Shown here: positions 41,665 through 54,060 of the stretch, one piece after another | How the letters are laid out: each line of letters opens with the position of its first letter | Numbering within the stretch: the first letter of the stretch is position 1 | NCBI GenBank assembly: GCA_951812925.1 | Contig: OX638372.1 | Span: 90,727,058 to 90,791,057 of the forward strand | Length of the DNA: 64,000 bases | Direction: 5' to 3' | Source of the DNA: Calliopum simillimum | Lineage: Eukaryota; Arthropoda; Insecta; Diptera; Lauxaniidae | Translations under genes and position numbers: made by a program | Notes under the pieces: model-generated | Database searches by the model: none | What the model was told of the DNA's origin: nothing | The model's input: the letters and a program-made list of their open reading frames with translations, nothing else

Positions 41665-43460
41665 GTACCTTAAAACTATTTATGTGGATTTTATAAGAAA
41701 AAAAAATTGCATAACGTGGCAGCACGTGGTAGAAAGCTATCTCGTCACCCTAAAAACTATGTCGCGACCTTTAAATTTTACCTTTAGCGCCCAAAAAGAA
41801 GCTTCAGTTCAAACACTGGTACAGGATTCTCAATTATATCGAGTTTTTTGCAGCTCCTTTCGGTAAAATTCTCATTTGTATTTTGGCACTTTCTGAACTT
41901 TCGAAATGAAAAGTTAGTTGGCGAAGTCTTATAGACTTACCAATATGCTTTCGGATTCTGTAGCTTGGGATATTGGATCACAAATTTTATTTTTGGTTTC
42001 ACTTCTTCTGCATTTGCGATCACCCATCTACGGTTTTTCTATAAAAAATTTCCCTTTCAAAGAAAAACTAGTTTTTGAGTCACAAACTCGGTTAGATATA
42101 CACCGGGTAAACAGCGTTTTGCATCGGACAGAAGCTCTGGTTTGAGCAAAAGGAAACTCTTGCTTCACTTAACTTTGTCGTAATCCATAATATAAAAAAA
42201 AATCTTAAAATTGTGTGTGGAAGCCATATAAAATGGCATAAGGCACACGTGTACCTTTTCAGTAGACGAAAGGTTTAAAAGTTTTCGGTACAATAAGCGT
42301 TCAATATATTTCCATCCACCTATGAAGCTGAAAATATCCATTTTTCATAACCAAAGTACGTTTAACAAAACCACATGTTTAGATTTTTGATGCAGTGAAA
42401 TGTGGAAAATTATTTATGGCCAATGCCATAATGCAAAAAATTAATAAAGCGTGCTTGGTCGAGTTCTTGGTTTGTAGGTAAATTCGACTGAAGATTCCAT
42501 ATGGTTATGGATGAAACGTATCGAAAACCAATCTACCAATTTTTTGTTTTTTTTTTCCTATGCATTTTTGCCTTGTTTTTGTAATGTTGGTGTTTTTTAC
42601 TCAAAAACATGGAACAGTAAGCTCACACCAATTTATTTAAATATTTTATCTTCATATGTTCTAAATTCGGGGTGAACGCTTATTTGATCACGCCCGCTTC
42701 TAATAAAGGGGTAGATATTACCAACAGTACCTCAGGGATCAAACATTGTTGTTATACTTCAAATATTCACGAAGTTATGGCAGTTTCAAACTTGTGGTTA
42801 TATGGGCGATGGGCGTGTCTTTGATCCGATCATTCCAGTTTTTAACAAATAAGTAGAACTAACACCTCAGATATTATTGCTGTACTTTAAATAGTTTGGC
42901 TTTTATTAATTTATGCCTCCAAAATTGGGCAAAATTAACTATATAAGTTTTAAGAACTTAAAAATGTTCTCCAGAAAATTTTTGATTTTATAAATTAGGC
43001 TAGTTCTGTACTTGACAGTATTTTTCATAAATAAAAAATAACACGTAGCACTTACACCTTACAAAGAAAGTTTTTGTATTTTCTTTCGTATGGCATACAT
43101 TTTTTACTGGGGAGTTTCGCAACTTGAATATTTTTATAGCTTAGTAAAAGTTAAGGAGTAAATAAGAAATTACAAAATCTTCTTTTGTTAGAAATAACGT
43201 TTATTTCCATTTATGCAAATTTTGAAAACAATAGCACACATTTATTATTTTCAAGTAATAACAATAATAATAGAGTACATATATGCAATACAACAGCTTT
43301 AGGCTAAAATTTAAATTATTATAAGTTCTACAAAACTAAGGAAGTACACCTTTCGGAGTATAATAATTCCTAAATTTAAGTACGAGTTTTTAAACAATTA
43401 TGAACAAACATGATTTTACAGTAAAAATGGAATGAATATAAAATACTTTATACATTTTCA
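41665..43460. other. Gene-free stretch
   Basis: GTACCTTTTCAGTAG near 42252 is the inverted copy of CTACTGAAAAGGTAC at 40107, so the hairpin element may lie inside an older inverted-repeat element. No credible ORF. 43150-43460 is AT-rich sequence downstream of the Kelch gene. Confidence 0.5.
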
Positions 43461-43466
43461 TTTATT
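43461..43466 (-). terminator. Poly(A) signal of the Kelch gene
   Basis: AATAAA on the minus strand, 55-60 bp after the stop codon at 43521. Confidence 0.6.
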
Positions 43467-43520
43467 TCATTTTCAAATACCTATAAAAATTGTTTTTATA
43501 TGTAAAAAAATATGAAAGAA

Positions 43521-45241
43521 TTAATTTTCGACAAATTCTGACTCTAAAAGTAGACCTGAGTATGCAAATATGTAATAGACATTGCTTAATTCCTTTATAG
43601 AATTATTCACTTTCCACATGTCTAACAGAGGATTGTATTCTTCGACACGATCATTGTAAAGTACTATAATTTTATCGTATAATGTAATACATTTTCGAAG
43701 TTCTATAATTTCCCTTAAGCTGCACAGCACAGTCCACTTATCATTTTTGGGGTTATAGCATTCAACTGTTTTAAGACCAGTTCCACCCACAACATATAAT
43801 CTACCATTGGCTACAGAAACCTGAAAAAAGTAAATAAAAGTTAAGCACAGTTTATATATGTTATTTTAGATTATAATGTACTTACCCCGGGTAAATTACG
43901 TTTTTCATTCATTGAAGCAATCGTAGACCAGGAATTTGTCTCTGCATTGTAACATTCAACTGAATTAAGATGATTGGGATTATTACAACCTCCAACTACA
44001 TACAATTTGTCATCCAAAGTTGCAATGCCACAATTAATTCTTGGAACTGACATCGGAGCTACTATGGTCCAAGTGTTGGTTTGCGGGTTCCATTTTTCTG
44101 CAGAATTGAGAAACCCATTTGCATCGTGACCACCCACTGCATACAAAAAACCATTCAGCACAGCTACAGAAACAGACCCACGGCAGCTGTTCATTGGATT
44201 TATATTTTTCGTAGACATTGTTTTTAGATTCAAGCAAATAACGGTATTTAAAGAATAATTTTGAAAGCATCCACCTCCAACTATGTAAAAATCATTCTCC
44301 ATAACTGCAACACCAAAGTCGAAGCGATACTCTAAGCCTTCCAAACGTTTCATCCATGTAACATTCTGTGGGCAGTGGTACAGTATACGCATTTTTTCAT
44401 TTTCTTTTATTATTGCCATTAAAAACTGATCGATTTTCCTTCTTGGTTTTATATTAAGTTGTCTGCATTTTGGCACTGAATGCCATTCCAATGCTTCATT
44501 GTACAATTGAAAAGATGCCGCAGATTTACATATTGGTTTTATATGATCAAATAAGAACGTTGGATTTATCGATGTCATGCGCACTAATTTTAATAATGCT
44601 TCTGTATGTTGTTTCCGTTCTACTGGATCGTATTCTAGCCATCTCATTAAACCCTTAAAAACATCCTCTTCATGTGGAACACGCAGTTCATCGTTACCAA
44701 GCATTTGAGCCAATTGCTCGGCATTTAATAAACTCAAGAACTCTTCAGTCTTGTAAAGGTCTACAAAATTTTTCAAGCAAAATTCTTCAACTTTTTTAGA
44801 AAGCGATTTCATATGATAACGCTCTGCTAACTTCCCAATACCTAAGCAATTGCTTGGTTCTAGCTTTTCCTCAAGAAACTTACCACAAGCATTTACTACA
44901 GCATCCAAGAGTAGTGCGTCAGCTGTAACAAGCAATTTTTCAACGATTTCTTCTTCGATTTTTAGGCGTCCTAAATAACTGTACTCTACTATGGACTTGA
45001 GCATTTCACCATCCACACTGGGCACTTTGGCATCCCTAGCAGTACTCTCCTTGAATGGAGCTGTGAACATCGTTTTAAAGTAATCACTCGATGCACAGAG
45101 GACAGCGCGATGAGCTGGAATTCGCGTTTCTTCAATGCCCGCGACTAACACAACGTCGCAAAATTGTTCGGTTTTGGATTGCTCCCACATTCGTTGCAAG
45201 ATGTTTTGGGCGTGGCCTTCATCGAAAATAATTTTGGACAT
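43521..45241 (-). CDS. BTB-BACK-Kelch (KLHL-type) Cul3 adaptor, two exons
   Basis: Exon 1 is 45241-43886 and exon 2 is 43820-43521, joined across a 65-bp intron with GGG|GTAAGT and TTTTTTCAG|GTT; the frame continues exactly. 551 residues from ATG 45241 (MSKIIFDEGHAQNIL); upstream the frame has no other ATG. BTB about 20-125 (FCDVVLVAG, IPAHRAVLCASSDYFKTMF), BACK about 130-235 (NCLGIGKLAERYH), then five to six Kelch blades with GG doublets (YIVGGGCFQN, YAVGGHDANG, YVVGGCNN, YVVGGTG). The last blade is degenerate, with no GG. Family members bring substrates to Cullin-3 ubiquitin ligases; the substrate is unknown. AATAAA on the minus strand at 43466-43461. Confidence 0.95.
43821..43885 (-). other. 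65-bp intron of the Kelch gene
   Basis: The donor GTAAGT starts at 43885 and the acceptor CTTTTTTCAG ends at 43821. Removal keeps the Kelch frame and completes the blade ...NLPGVSVANGRLYVVGG. Its size is typical of short fly introns. Confidence 0.93.
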
Positions 45242-45830
45242 GTTGGATGCAAGTGTGAAGCCCGGTTTTATTTTAGTCTTTTCAGAATTCGCAAATAAAT
45301 AAATAGATAAATTAGTCGGAGTCACATCTTCAAATTTATTGTCTGAATTCGAATTTGTTTGGCATCACTATGTTTTGCATCTCAGTTCGAGTTCAACACA
45401 AATCAAATTACTGCACTTTTAGGGTAAATATTGCGCAACAGTTAGTTGTAGTAGGTTGCATTTGTGACTACGTGACCGGAGCTGTGCTCACAGAAGTTTT
45501 AAACATAAATATAGCTTTTGCGACAGAACAAACGTAGTATTGTATTTCCGAAAACACCTTTTGCTTTGTAAGCTAAATAGGTAACACCGCAATCGCGGAT
45601 AAATTATGGTTATTAAAATTGATGCGTCGATAAAAAACAAATTATAAAAATGTAGCGGAAATATCACATAGTATATTTTGTTTCCTAAATATGTTTTCAA
45701 TAAAGAAAATACGTTTTCAAGGACACTCCATTGAAAATACTGCCAAAAAATTTGTTGTTGCTATAACTTTATATAAATTTGTACTGTATGAAAAAAAATT
45801 TTCAGTAGCTGCATCTAACACCCTATTCTC

Positions 45831-46375
45831 ACTCGCCTGGTTGACCAGATGAATGCTGATTAAGCACTAACCAGGATAGTTTTCCATATAATACCCTATT
45901 CTCACTTGCCAGGTTAACCAGATGAATGCTGATTAAGCACTAACCAGGATAGTTTTCCATATAAAAATCTTTTCGATTTGCATGGAAAAGATTAGATAGT
46001 TTGTAAATAATTAGATCATTTAACCCAAAAAATCGGCAGGTGGCATCTCCAAATTCAAAATATCCCACGGAAATTAGGAAATTTCCCTTTCTTTTGATAA
46101 ATGCAAAATGTAAACAAACAAAACAATTTTAATAAAAAGGAAATTAAAGCTAAAATAAAAAATTTGTTCGTCTCAATTGTTTTAAAAAAATTTAAATAAC
46201 GAAATATATAAAAATATATTTGAAAAAAGTGATAATAGTGTCGTGATTAGGTAAACGCCAAAAAAGTGTTATTGAAATGATAGATGATTCATCCAGATAA
46301 AAGGTGTGAACGTGGTTCTGTGATTATCAAGATTTTCTGATTTTAGGCTGGTTAACCAGGCAAGTGAGAATAGGG
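45831..46375. mobile_element. MITE with duplicated left end
   Basis: The left arm CCCTATTCTCACTYGCC...GGTTRACCAG occurs twice in tandem (45831 and 45894; unit about 63 bp ending in TTTTCCATATAA). The right arm is the complement, ending GAGAATAGGG at 46375. It lies between the divergent Kelch and RBFA genes. Target duplication uncertain (AATA on both sides of 45894-46375). Confidence 0.7.
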
Positions 46376-46684
46376 AATAATATGACAAACTATTTTGATA
46401 AGCGTTCGTTCAAGCCATCAACACCAAATCATCAAATCCATAATTTTTTTTTTCACACTCAAATTATTGATGCCAAGCAAACTCGAATTAAGACAATAAA
46501 TTTGAAAATGTGAACCAGGCTGATAGCTGATTATCTATCAGCTGTTCATATATAAAAGAAACGTCAAACTCTGACATTTATGTGTTTTTAAATTTCGCAA
46601 AGTGCATTGCTCTCTACTTATTTTGTAATATTTTAAGAAAAATTAAATAATTTGAACAAGTAGACATAAATTTTTAAACGCAAA

Positions 46685-47836
46685 ATGTTGCGATTGTGCA
46701 CAGTAACTAATGCTTTGCGACGCAACAAAATTAATTTCTTAGTACTACTGCAGATCAATGAGCAACTTTCGACTGGAGCCACACAACATGGGCCAGTTAA
46801 AAATGCTACCATCAAAAGTCAAGCAAAAGTAATGGGAAAGCTATTTGGTAAACGTATTTCAGGAAGCAAAAAACGTTGGTACCCCACACACGAAGACAAC
46901 GCAGCGCCACCTTCTGCTGTGATTTTCAGTGCCGCGCAAATGATAAAGCCAACAAAACAGCAGGGCAAGGAGACAACTCGGCGAATGACTGTGCTTAATA
47001 AGCTTTTTATGAAACATATCACTGATCTATTGGCCACAGGTGAAGCATCTGAAAAAATACTAGGACGTGGACTGCAGATCACACAGGTAAAAATTTCATC
47101 AGATTTTACTGGCATAAATATTTTATGGCTAGGCAGTGGTGAAACTATCAATGATGATGCCGATTTAGAGCAGGAACTTCAGCGTTGCAGTGGTTTGTTG
47201 CGGCATGAGTTGTCACAGTTATGTTTAATGGGAGAGGTGCCGCGAATTAATTTTGTACGTGATAAAAAGCACATTAATATGACTCAAGTAGAGCGATTAC
47301 TGCGCACTATGGATTTTGGTGATGATTATGCTTCGGCCGACATGGCGGACACAGTGAAACGAGATTTTCATTGGAAGGTTGATGATGGAGAGCAACTGAA
47401 AACGGAAGAATCAGAAAATTCGAGTCCGGTTGTATTTCAAGCGCCCGAAATGCGTCATGATGTGCTTGGATTAGATCATCGTAATATAATGTTAAAGATA
47501 CACGCTAAAATGCGCAAATCAAAACAGGCCTGGGAACAGCATGAAGCTATTTTAGCCTCAAAGCAAACTTTGTGCAATGAAGTTGCAAATAGTGGCGCCG
47601 CTAGCAATGAAAACGAACTCACAAAAATCAATGAAAAGTTGGCTTCTGCTGCTGCTGTCGAAGAACAATTTGATAAATTTCTATCCAAACGTAGAGATCG
47701 TAAGAATACGCCTGAACGTAAAAAGTTTCAACTTAATGACGAGTTCATTGACGTATCGGCAACAAATACTGTGCTAGAACAATGGCATGAGAATGAAGAG
47801 GATTATATTTATGAAGAAGATCATAATAAAAAATAG
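46685..47836 (+). CDS. RBFA: Ribosome-binding factor A, mitochondrial
   Basis: 383 residues, single exon, start CAAAATGTTGCG. The basic N-terminus (MLRLCTVTNALRRNK) looks like a mitochondrial targeting peptide. Residues about 95-215 carry the RbfA KH-like fold: RRMTVLNKLFMKHITDLL, LGRGLQITQVKISSDFTGINILWL, RHELSQLCLMGEVPRINFVRDK. The C-terminal third is charged and helical, as in metazoan RBFA. The bacterial protein matures the small ribosomal subunit, and the animal protein acts on the 12S rRNA of the mitochondrial small subunit. Divergent from the Kelch gene about 1.4 kb away. Confidence 0.9.
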   Translation: MLRLCTVTNALRRNKINFLVLLQINEQLSTGATQHGPVKNATIKSQAKVMGKLFGKRISGSKKRWYPTHEDNAAPPSAVIFSAAQMIKPTKQQGKETTRRMTVLNKLFMKHITDLLATGEASEKILGRGLQITQVKISSDFTGINILWLGSGETINDDADLEQELQRCSGLLRHELSQLCLMGEVPRINFVRDKKHINMTQVERLLRTMDFGDDYASADMADTVKRDFHWKVDDGEQLKTEESENSSPVVFQAPEMRHDVLGLDHRNIMLKIHAKMRKSKQAWEQHEAILASKQTLCNEVANSGAASNENELTKINEKLASAAAVEEQFDKFLSKRRDRKNTPERKKFQLNDEFIDVSATNTVLEQWHENEEDYIYEEDHNKK

Positions 47837-48034
47837 CCATAACTTTCTTTTGTTAAAAGCGTGGGTTATTTTAAGGTGCGGCAGTTTTGAAATCCAAGTT
47901 AGCTGCTCTTAGACATTTTACTTAGATATACAATCTTGAACTATAGTCAAATGATTATTGTGTTACTTTAAAATTAAAACTTCAATTGCTTATTATCTTC
48001 ATAAAAATGACGAAAACACTTTTTTGAGGTGTTA

Positions 48035-48040
48035 AATAAA
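48035..48040 (+). terminator. Poly(A) signal of RBFA
   Basis: AATAAA about 200 bp after the stop codon at 47836, the first such signal on this strand. Confidence 0.55.
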
Positions 48041-48799
48041 ATAATACAAGCATGTTTTATATAAATAGCATTAGAAATTGTTTGTTTATTCTTTGTTTAA
48101 AACTTTGGATAATATACTGTTCAAAAATGTCTCTAAAATAACCAATATTTGTTGTATAAATAGAAAAGTATGGTAGTAATCTTTGCGATTACACTTGTTG
48201 GGTAAGTTTGTACTGCTTGTTGGTCCAAAACTAAATTAAAGTATTTTTATAAATCCTATATGCATATTTTGAATGAATAAAAATTTAAAATAGAAAACCA
48301 AATCATAATCTGCTTCTAGTTTTATTAGTGCCAGGACATGGAATAGATTTCCCTTGGAGAAAATTTATAAAACGAGTTTCGTAACATTTAAAATTTTTGT
48401 TTTACAATAGAAGTATGTTCTTCCGTCTAGGGCGATCGTCCCTTCCCCCAATCTAATTCACTGCTTGCTGCAGTTATTTTTAGATATTTTAATACTATAT
48501 TATGGACTCAAATATTTTCACTGTTGGTGTTTCCAGATTTCAGTTTTGATTCCTTTCGTTTTCATGTTTGATATAAATTTGCACATAAAGGGTTGCCGGT
48601 ATATGGCTTTTTTCGAATTTCGTTGATGGATAAAATGCTGAAAAAGCTTTTTCATGATATTTTCTGATAAAGCTTTATGCATAAAATTTGGTACAGATAA
48701 TATTCAGGATCGTAGTCTGATCGGGATAAATGGCAGTACTCTAAGCATTTTATACCTTGTGCAATTTTTTCGTAAGGTGCCTTGTCGACCGCGTGCTTT

Positions 48800-49140
48800 A
48801 AAAGGCGTTAGGGAATAACGCCCAAAAAAAAAAAAAAAAAAAACAACACCCAAAAAATAAAATGACGTAATAACGCCCAAAATAAAAACGAAGTCATCCC
48901 CAAAAAATATGAAATACCGCTCAAAAATAAAAACAAAGTAACGCCCGAATTATTTTCATATAAATTTGGACGATGTTCATTTTGGTAATAACGCCCAAAA
49001 TATTTTCATATTAATTTAGGCGATAATCATTTTGGAAATAACGCCCAAAATAAAGCCCACATTTTGGGTGTTATTTCCAAAATGATTATTGTCCAAATTT
49101 ATATGAAAATAATTTGGGCGTTATTTCGTTTTTATTTTTC
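48800..49140. repeat. Second field of GGGCGTTATTTC words
   Basis: The same short words as at 26740-27430 (AATAACGCCCAAA and TTTGGGCGTTATTTC) recur about 12 times, first in one orientation and from about 49060 in the other, giving an overall inverted layout. Confidence 0.8.
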
Positions 49141-49667
49141 AACAGATGAACCCCATTAAGAATGAAATAACATTTTAAAGCTTACAAAATTTAGCTTTCG
49201 TATAAAGTATTTTAAAAAAAAAAATTCTGAGAGTTTTTTTGATGCAAAAGCATTTTTAAATTTCGAGAATTTTCGCGGAATGTTTTTTTTTAAGTAGTTA
49301 TTTTGATAAAATTTACATTTCAAAATCAATAAGTTAACTACAACTATCCATTTAAATCGTTTATTTTGAAAGTACGATAGAAAACAGTTATCATATTTTT
49401 AACTTAATGCCATCAATTCCACACCATCATGTAAAATTTTCGTGAAAACAGAGAACAATTTTATTCATTTCTAGCAAAATGCCAGCCAATTCATATTATG
49501 ACATTACTTCTGTCTGCTTCAAAATAAATGGCACATTTACACAGTTGTAAAGGCAAGGGTGTCAGCGTTTCAAAATCACTGAGCCACGCGCAGCAAAGAT
49601 CGTTTGCAACCACCACAATATTTAAATATTTTACAGATTCGCGGAACTACAACAATCACAAAATCTA

Positions 49668-49761
49668 TGGTGAATAAACATTCCCCGCAATTTTTCTCAA
49701 ACTGCAATTGAGAATACAGTGTGAGAAAAATTTCGCGGGAGTATTGATTCACGATAACCCC
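49668..49761. mobile_element. Short palindromic MITE, second member of the 14620 family
   Basis: Left TGGTGAATAAACATTCCCCG, right CGCGGGAGTATTGATTCACG then ATAACCCC. The loop CTCAAACTGCAATTGAGAAT matches that of 14620-14728. The left outer end is decayed. Confidence 0.65.
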
Positions 49762-51418
49762 TTATTTGTTGTTTTTTTGTGGCTCGTTTACAACAATTTT
49801 TTAAAATTCTGAGGACTACAACTCACGAAAATTGGTTCCGAGAAATGTTGACGAGCTCAAAAAAAAAAAAAAACAAAAAAATATTTTTTGCGATTGTTAT
49901 AATTCCGCGAAATTTGCAAAATATTGAAATATTTTGGTTGTTGTAGGCGAGCCAAAATGGGCTCATTTTGGTTTTACGCTGACACCCTATGAATTTTTGA
50001 AGTCTTTCTAAAAAAATGACAAAAACCGCCAAATTTAGGACGCGTATCTTATCAACAAATAATAGCAGGACAAGTCTGAAAGAGAACATAATTTTATTAT
50101 TCTGTCCGTGTTTTGTTATAAACTGTTATAAAATATAAGATATATTTTCTTATAGATATCAGTAGCAAGCATATTGTAAGAACATTTATTTTTAACCGGC
50201 CGTTTTCACAATAATTTCCGCGGTTATTTGTATTCAATCTTTTGTTGTTGACTTATCACTTGACATTCTATCTCATTTCTGAGATGTAAGTTGTTAACAT
50301 CCAAAAACAAAAATTTTGCCTAAATTGACAAAAAATTAATTTCGGGAAAAACTTTGTTTCATTTTCCATGTAAATACAATGTTTCAAGATATGTTTCTTA
50401 TAGCAGTTTTTTCTTGATTTTTGTAGCTTGTAGCCATATGGATATGTGCATGGTGCTATAGCGAGTGTTTCTTTTAACCGTGTTTTTCTTATAAGAGACT
50501 TTCTTATATCCGTCGTACAGTAGACTACTTACAAATATGAATGTAATTTTAAATAAAACAATGCATTCATTTGTTTTCAAAACTATTGTTTAGCTTTATT
50601 TGAAACAAGATCCTTAAAATATTAATACAACAGCTTATAATGTACTTAATTTAAGAATTAAATAAGTTTATCTGCAAAAAAAAGAAAAATATTTATTAGT
50701 TACAATATTCATATTGAAAAAATTTAACAAATTTAAAATATTTCTATCAGATCAAAAGGTAACATCAAAATTTTCAGTCGAAAGATGGTTAAAATTATCT
50801 TCATCATAAGACTTTTTTAAATACTAGCAATAGAAAAAACAAAACTTACCTTTGCTATGCAAAATTTCTAGCAAACATGTGTGGTACGAAAATGAGTCAT
50901 TGTTTAGGTTTGGCGCTCACCTTTTGAAGAAAGAAAAAATATACATACATCAAAAAACTTTTTAAATAAACTTTAGTATACAAAAACATAATTGCAATTT
51001 AATCAGTTAAGAATTGGAACATCAATAATTTTCAGTCGAAAGATGGTATAATATGTGATCATCACAAATGAAAGAACTAGTATATAAATATTAGAGTCCA
51101 ATGTGTTCTAAAACTTACATTTAAAACAGGAGCAAAATGACGACTGCTGCACAGCTTCATTGTATTAAATCCACTTCTTCACATCTCCTAGGGTGAGCCT
51201 GGGGTCAGAGCTCATTTAATTTTGACGAATCATTTTAGTTCCAATTATAAGAGCATTATCCTTTATTATGCATGTTTCTGGCATCTTCAATTTAGATGAG
51301 CATGCTGCAGAGGCTGCTTGATTTTCCATATTCTGGTGGGTACCATTTGCAGAGTTAATTTCCAACGTTTTTTGATCCTTGTTTCATTACAATTGTATAT
51401 TGCTCCATAGTTCATATT
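49762..51418. other. Gene-free stretch with a short duplicated phrase
   Basis: TTTTCAGTCGAAAGATGGT occurs at about 50773 and again at about 51030, each followed by a related ATCATCA phrase, suggesting an old duplication of about 260 bp. No ORF stands out. Confidence 0.5.
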
Positions 51419-51725
51419 CACCCCTATTCCCAATTGTCGTTTTTATTTCGTTTCTGAGGCGTTTAAGTTTTTATCGACGTCTTGTTTCTAAATTTGCAGT
51501 GTGGAAATATATTGAAACGACGAGGAGAGTTTATGGAGGGATTAGGAAAACGAAGCATATGTCAGGAAAACGATTATAAGTGTGATTGCTTCATCTTCTT
51601 AACTCCTCTATAAACACCTCTTATCGATCCAAAATGTTTCCAGACTCCAAATTTAGAAGCGGGACGACAATAAAAACTAAAACGCCTCAGAAACGAAATA
51701 GAAACGACAATTGGGAATAGGGGTG
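51419..51725. mobile_element. MITE with about 58-bp TIRs
   Basis: Left CACCCCTATTCCCAATTGTC and right GACAATTGGGAATAGGGGTG are perfect complements, and pairing continues through TTTCGTTTCTGAGGCGTTT. 307 bp. ATT directly outside both ends may be a 3-bp duplication. Confidence 0.82.
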
Positions 51726-52963
51726 ATTATCAAAACCTTCTTAAAAGTTGTCGTAGACGTAGAAACCTAAAACCTTGCAATACAAAAAGAAAGAAAAAAA
51801 ATAAATATTCCGAAGGAAACCACCGTAGTTTGGTACGTGTAAAAACTTATTCTCTTTTTATTTCATAGAAATAAATTTGTTTGTACAATGTCAGAATTCT
51901 TTAAACTTTTTTATCTTTAGATAACACTTGTTGTTGACTTTATATACCCATTGGAGACTGAAATTACATATAAAAAAAAAGAAAAAATTAACTTAATAAA
52001 ATCAATTTTAACATAAAAAGTTTTTAGGTAAATACTGAAGCTTTGCAAGCTCCATTTGAATGAAATTCTTGTTTTGAAATCGCCACCTCAAGACAACTAA
52101 CCAAACAAACGAAAACGTTTGGAAAATAACTTACTATACGCTTATTGTAGAAAACATTTCGTTTGTAAATTCTTGAATTTAAATTCTTTAATAATCGAAA
52201 TTGGAGCCTTCGTTTGTGAAAAGCATTTGGAAAAAGCTTATTATAAATATTTTTTTATAATAGTTTTGAATTGTTTTTCAAATTTTTTAATAAACAATTT
52301 GAGTGTTTTGTATGCTTATTACTTTTCCCATGAAAAATAATTTAGGAGTTACCTAGTTGTAGTATTGAGGTGGCAAAATACATAAGTTTACATTTTAATA
52401 ATGCAGATATTTTCAGTGCATCAAGGCTTCGCTCATTATACAGAAGGACTAAAGATTTTTATGGACATAATTGTAAGATACTCGTTACATATCTCAACTA
52501 TAATTGCAAAATACTTGATTAAGTTTTACACGACAAGAATGGGAAATGGTCATTTGGCATAATAAGCGAACAATTTGATTTTCGAATAATATAAATTTCT
52601 CCTAATATTTTAAAGAGCATTTTAAAAATAAAAGATGATACGGTCCTTCGAAAAAAGGAGGAAAACGGTTGAGTTATACTATACTTAAATAAATAAATAA
52701 AAAGATCATTCATGAACGATTGTTGGTAATGAACGAAAAGGATTGAATTGTCAGCATATGCAACCGTGCGATTACACACAAATTGTATGTTAAAACTGTA
52801 ATGTACTTAACAAAAAGTTTCGTCAAGTTTCGTGAAATGTCATTTGCTTAAACAAAATGCGAAACTAATCGCACTTTCCGTACAGAAACAAGTCATACTG
52901 CCAGTTTTGTTTAAAAAATAAAATTTGTTTTGAAATAAAATTAAAATCAAAAAAATAAATAAA
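51726..52963. other. Gene-free stretch
   Basis: Open frames here are AT-rich and composition-driven. A single copy of the phrase TCATTCATGAACGATTG...GAACGAAAAGGATTGAATTG at 52705-52750 belongs to the tandem family at 53770-54060. Confidence 0.5.
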
Positions 52964-53321
52964 ATGGAAGACGAGGAAGAAACTTCTTTTGAATTTAATT
53001 CAAAATGTAGAAAGAAAAAAGTGCCTATATAACAAATTGGTTAAAGAAAGGGCTTGGCAAACAGTTGCAGAACATGCAACAGAAGTGGTATGTAATATTT
53101 TTTTTCCATTTTATTTTTTTGTTTTGTTAATGCGTATTTATGTCAATGTTAGATGCCGTTTGCAAACACAGATGGAAGCTACTCCGGGAGCGAAATCTAT
53201 GCTTTCATCAACTGAAGCGGTATCAACAGACCAGGTTTTTATGACTACAATAGTGTCTCTGAAGGATCCCAAGAACTGTATTGCTTGCGCGCTGAACATA
53301 GAAGTACCTAAGAGTGCTTGA
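52964..53321 (+). pseudogene. MADF-domain gene, broken copy
   Basis: ATG 52964 gives MEDEEETSFEF, then a frame change is needed to read LIQNVERKKCLYNKLV and AWQTVAEHATEV, the first two helices of a MADF (Myb/SANT-like) domain. An intron-like GTATGT...TGTTAG (53091-53150) follows. After it, AVCKHRWKLLRER, the third MADF helix, reads in a frame that the splice does not join in phase, and stops soon after. So at least two frame problems in about 350 bp. MADF proteins are fly transcription regulators, but this copy is probably dead. Sequencing error is the alternative. Confidence 0.7.
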
Positions 53322-53769
53322 CATGAAAATTTTGTTTTTTTTTTATTTGGGTTTTTCCAAGTTAATTCTACAATTTATCCAATTAAAGAATACTTTTTAA
53401 GTTTTTGTTAGTTAATTTTTTTTTTATAAAATGTTATTTATGTTATACATATGTATACAGACTGCAAATTAATGAATGAATTAATGTACTTTGTTTCAAA
53501 TAAAGGTAAAAAATGGATTGATGTTTTATGAATTTTTGTATTCTCTATTTATTATTTAATTTTTGGTCCATTATTTAAAATAAAAATGACAATTGCGATC
53601 AAATAATAAACAGTTTGACAACTCGGTAACACATTGTCTTAATTTTATGAAAGTCAATGTAGCCATCAAAAATTTGATTATGCATGCATTAAGCATTTGA
53701 AAGGCTTTTCGTTTAATTTTGACAGTACTTTAAGCTAGCCTATGCATATTATAGCTAGGCCTTAAGTAA

Positions 53770-54060
53770 TTAACGAAAACGATTAAATTGTTTTGAATAA
53801 TAATTCATGAACGATTTCTATAGTAATGAACAAAAACGATTGAATTGAATAAATCATTTATGAACCATTTTTAGTAATGAACGAAAACGATTGAATTGTA
53901 TTGAATTAATCATTCATTAACGATTTTTAGCAATGAACGAAAACGATTGAATTGATTTCAATAAATCATTCATGAATGATTTTTAGCAATGAACGAAAAC
54001 GATTGAATTGTTTTGAATAAATCATTTTTGAACGAAAACGATTGAATTGATTTCAATTCA
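53770..54060 (+). repeat. Tandem repeat, about 57-bp period, 5-6 units
   Basis: Units contain GAACGAAAACGATTGAATTG and AATCATTCATGAACGATTTT. Related single words occur at 52705-52750 and 54150-54190. No function evident; nothing else is seen in 53322-54560. Confidence 0.85.

Noticed and set aside
45242..45325. 28-residue N-terminal extension of the Kelch protein
   Set aside because: The extension begins with GTG rather than ATG; ATG 45241 directly before the conserved FDEGHAQ is the better start.
52119..52340. 73-residue frame with hydrophobic segment
   Set aside because: AT-rich composition (Phe, Asn, Leu, Tyr), no homology recognised, no splice context; not supported as a gene.
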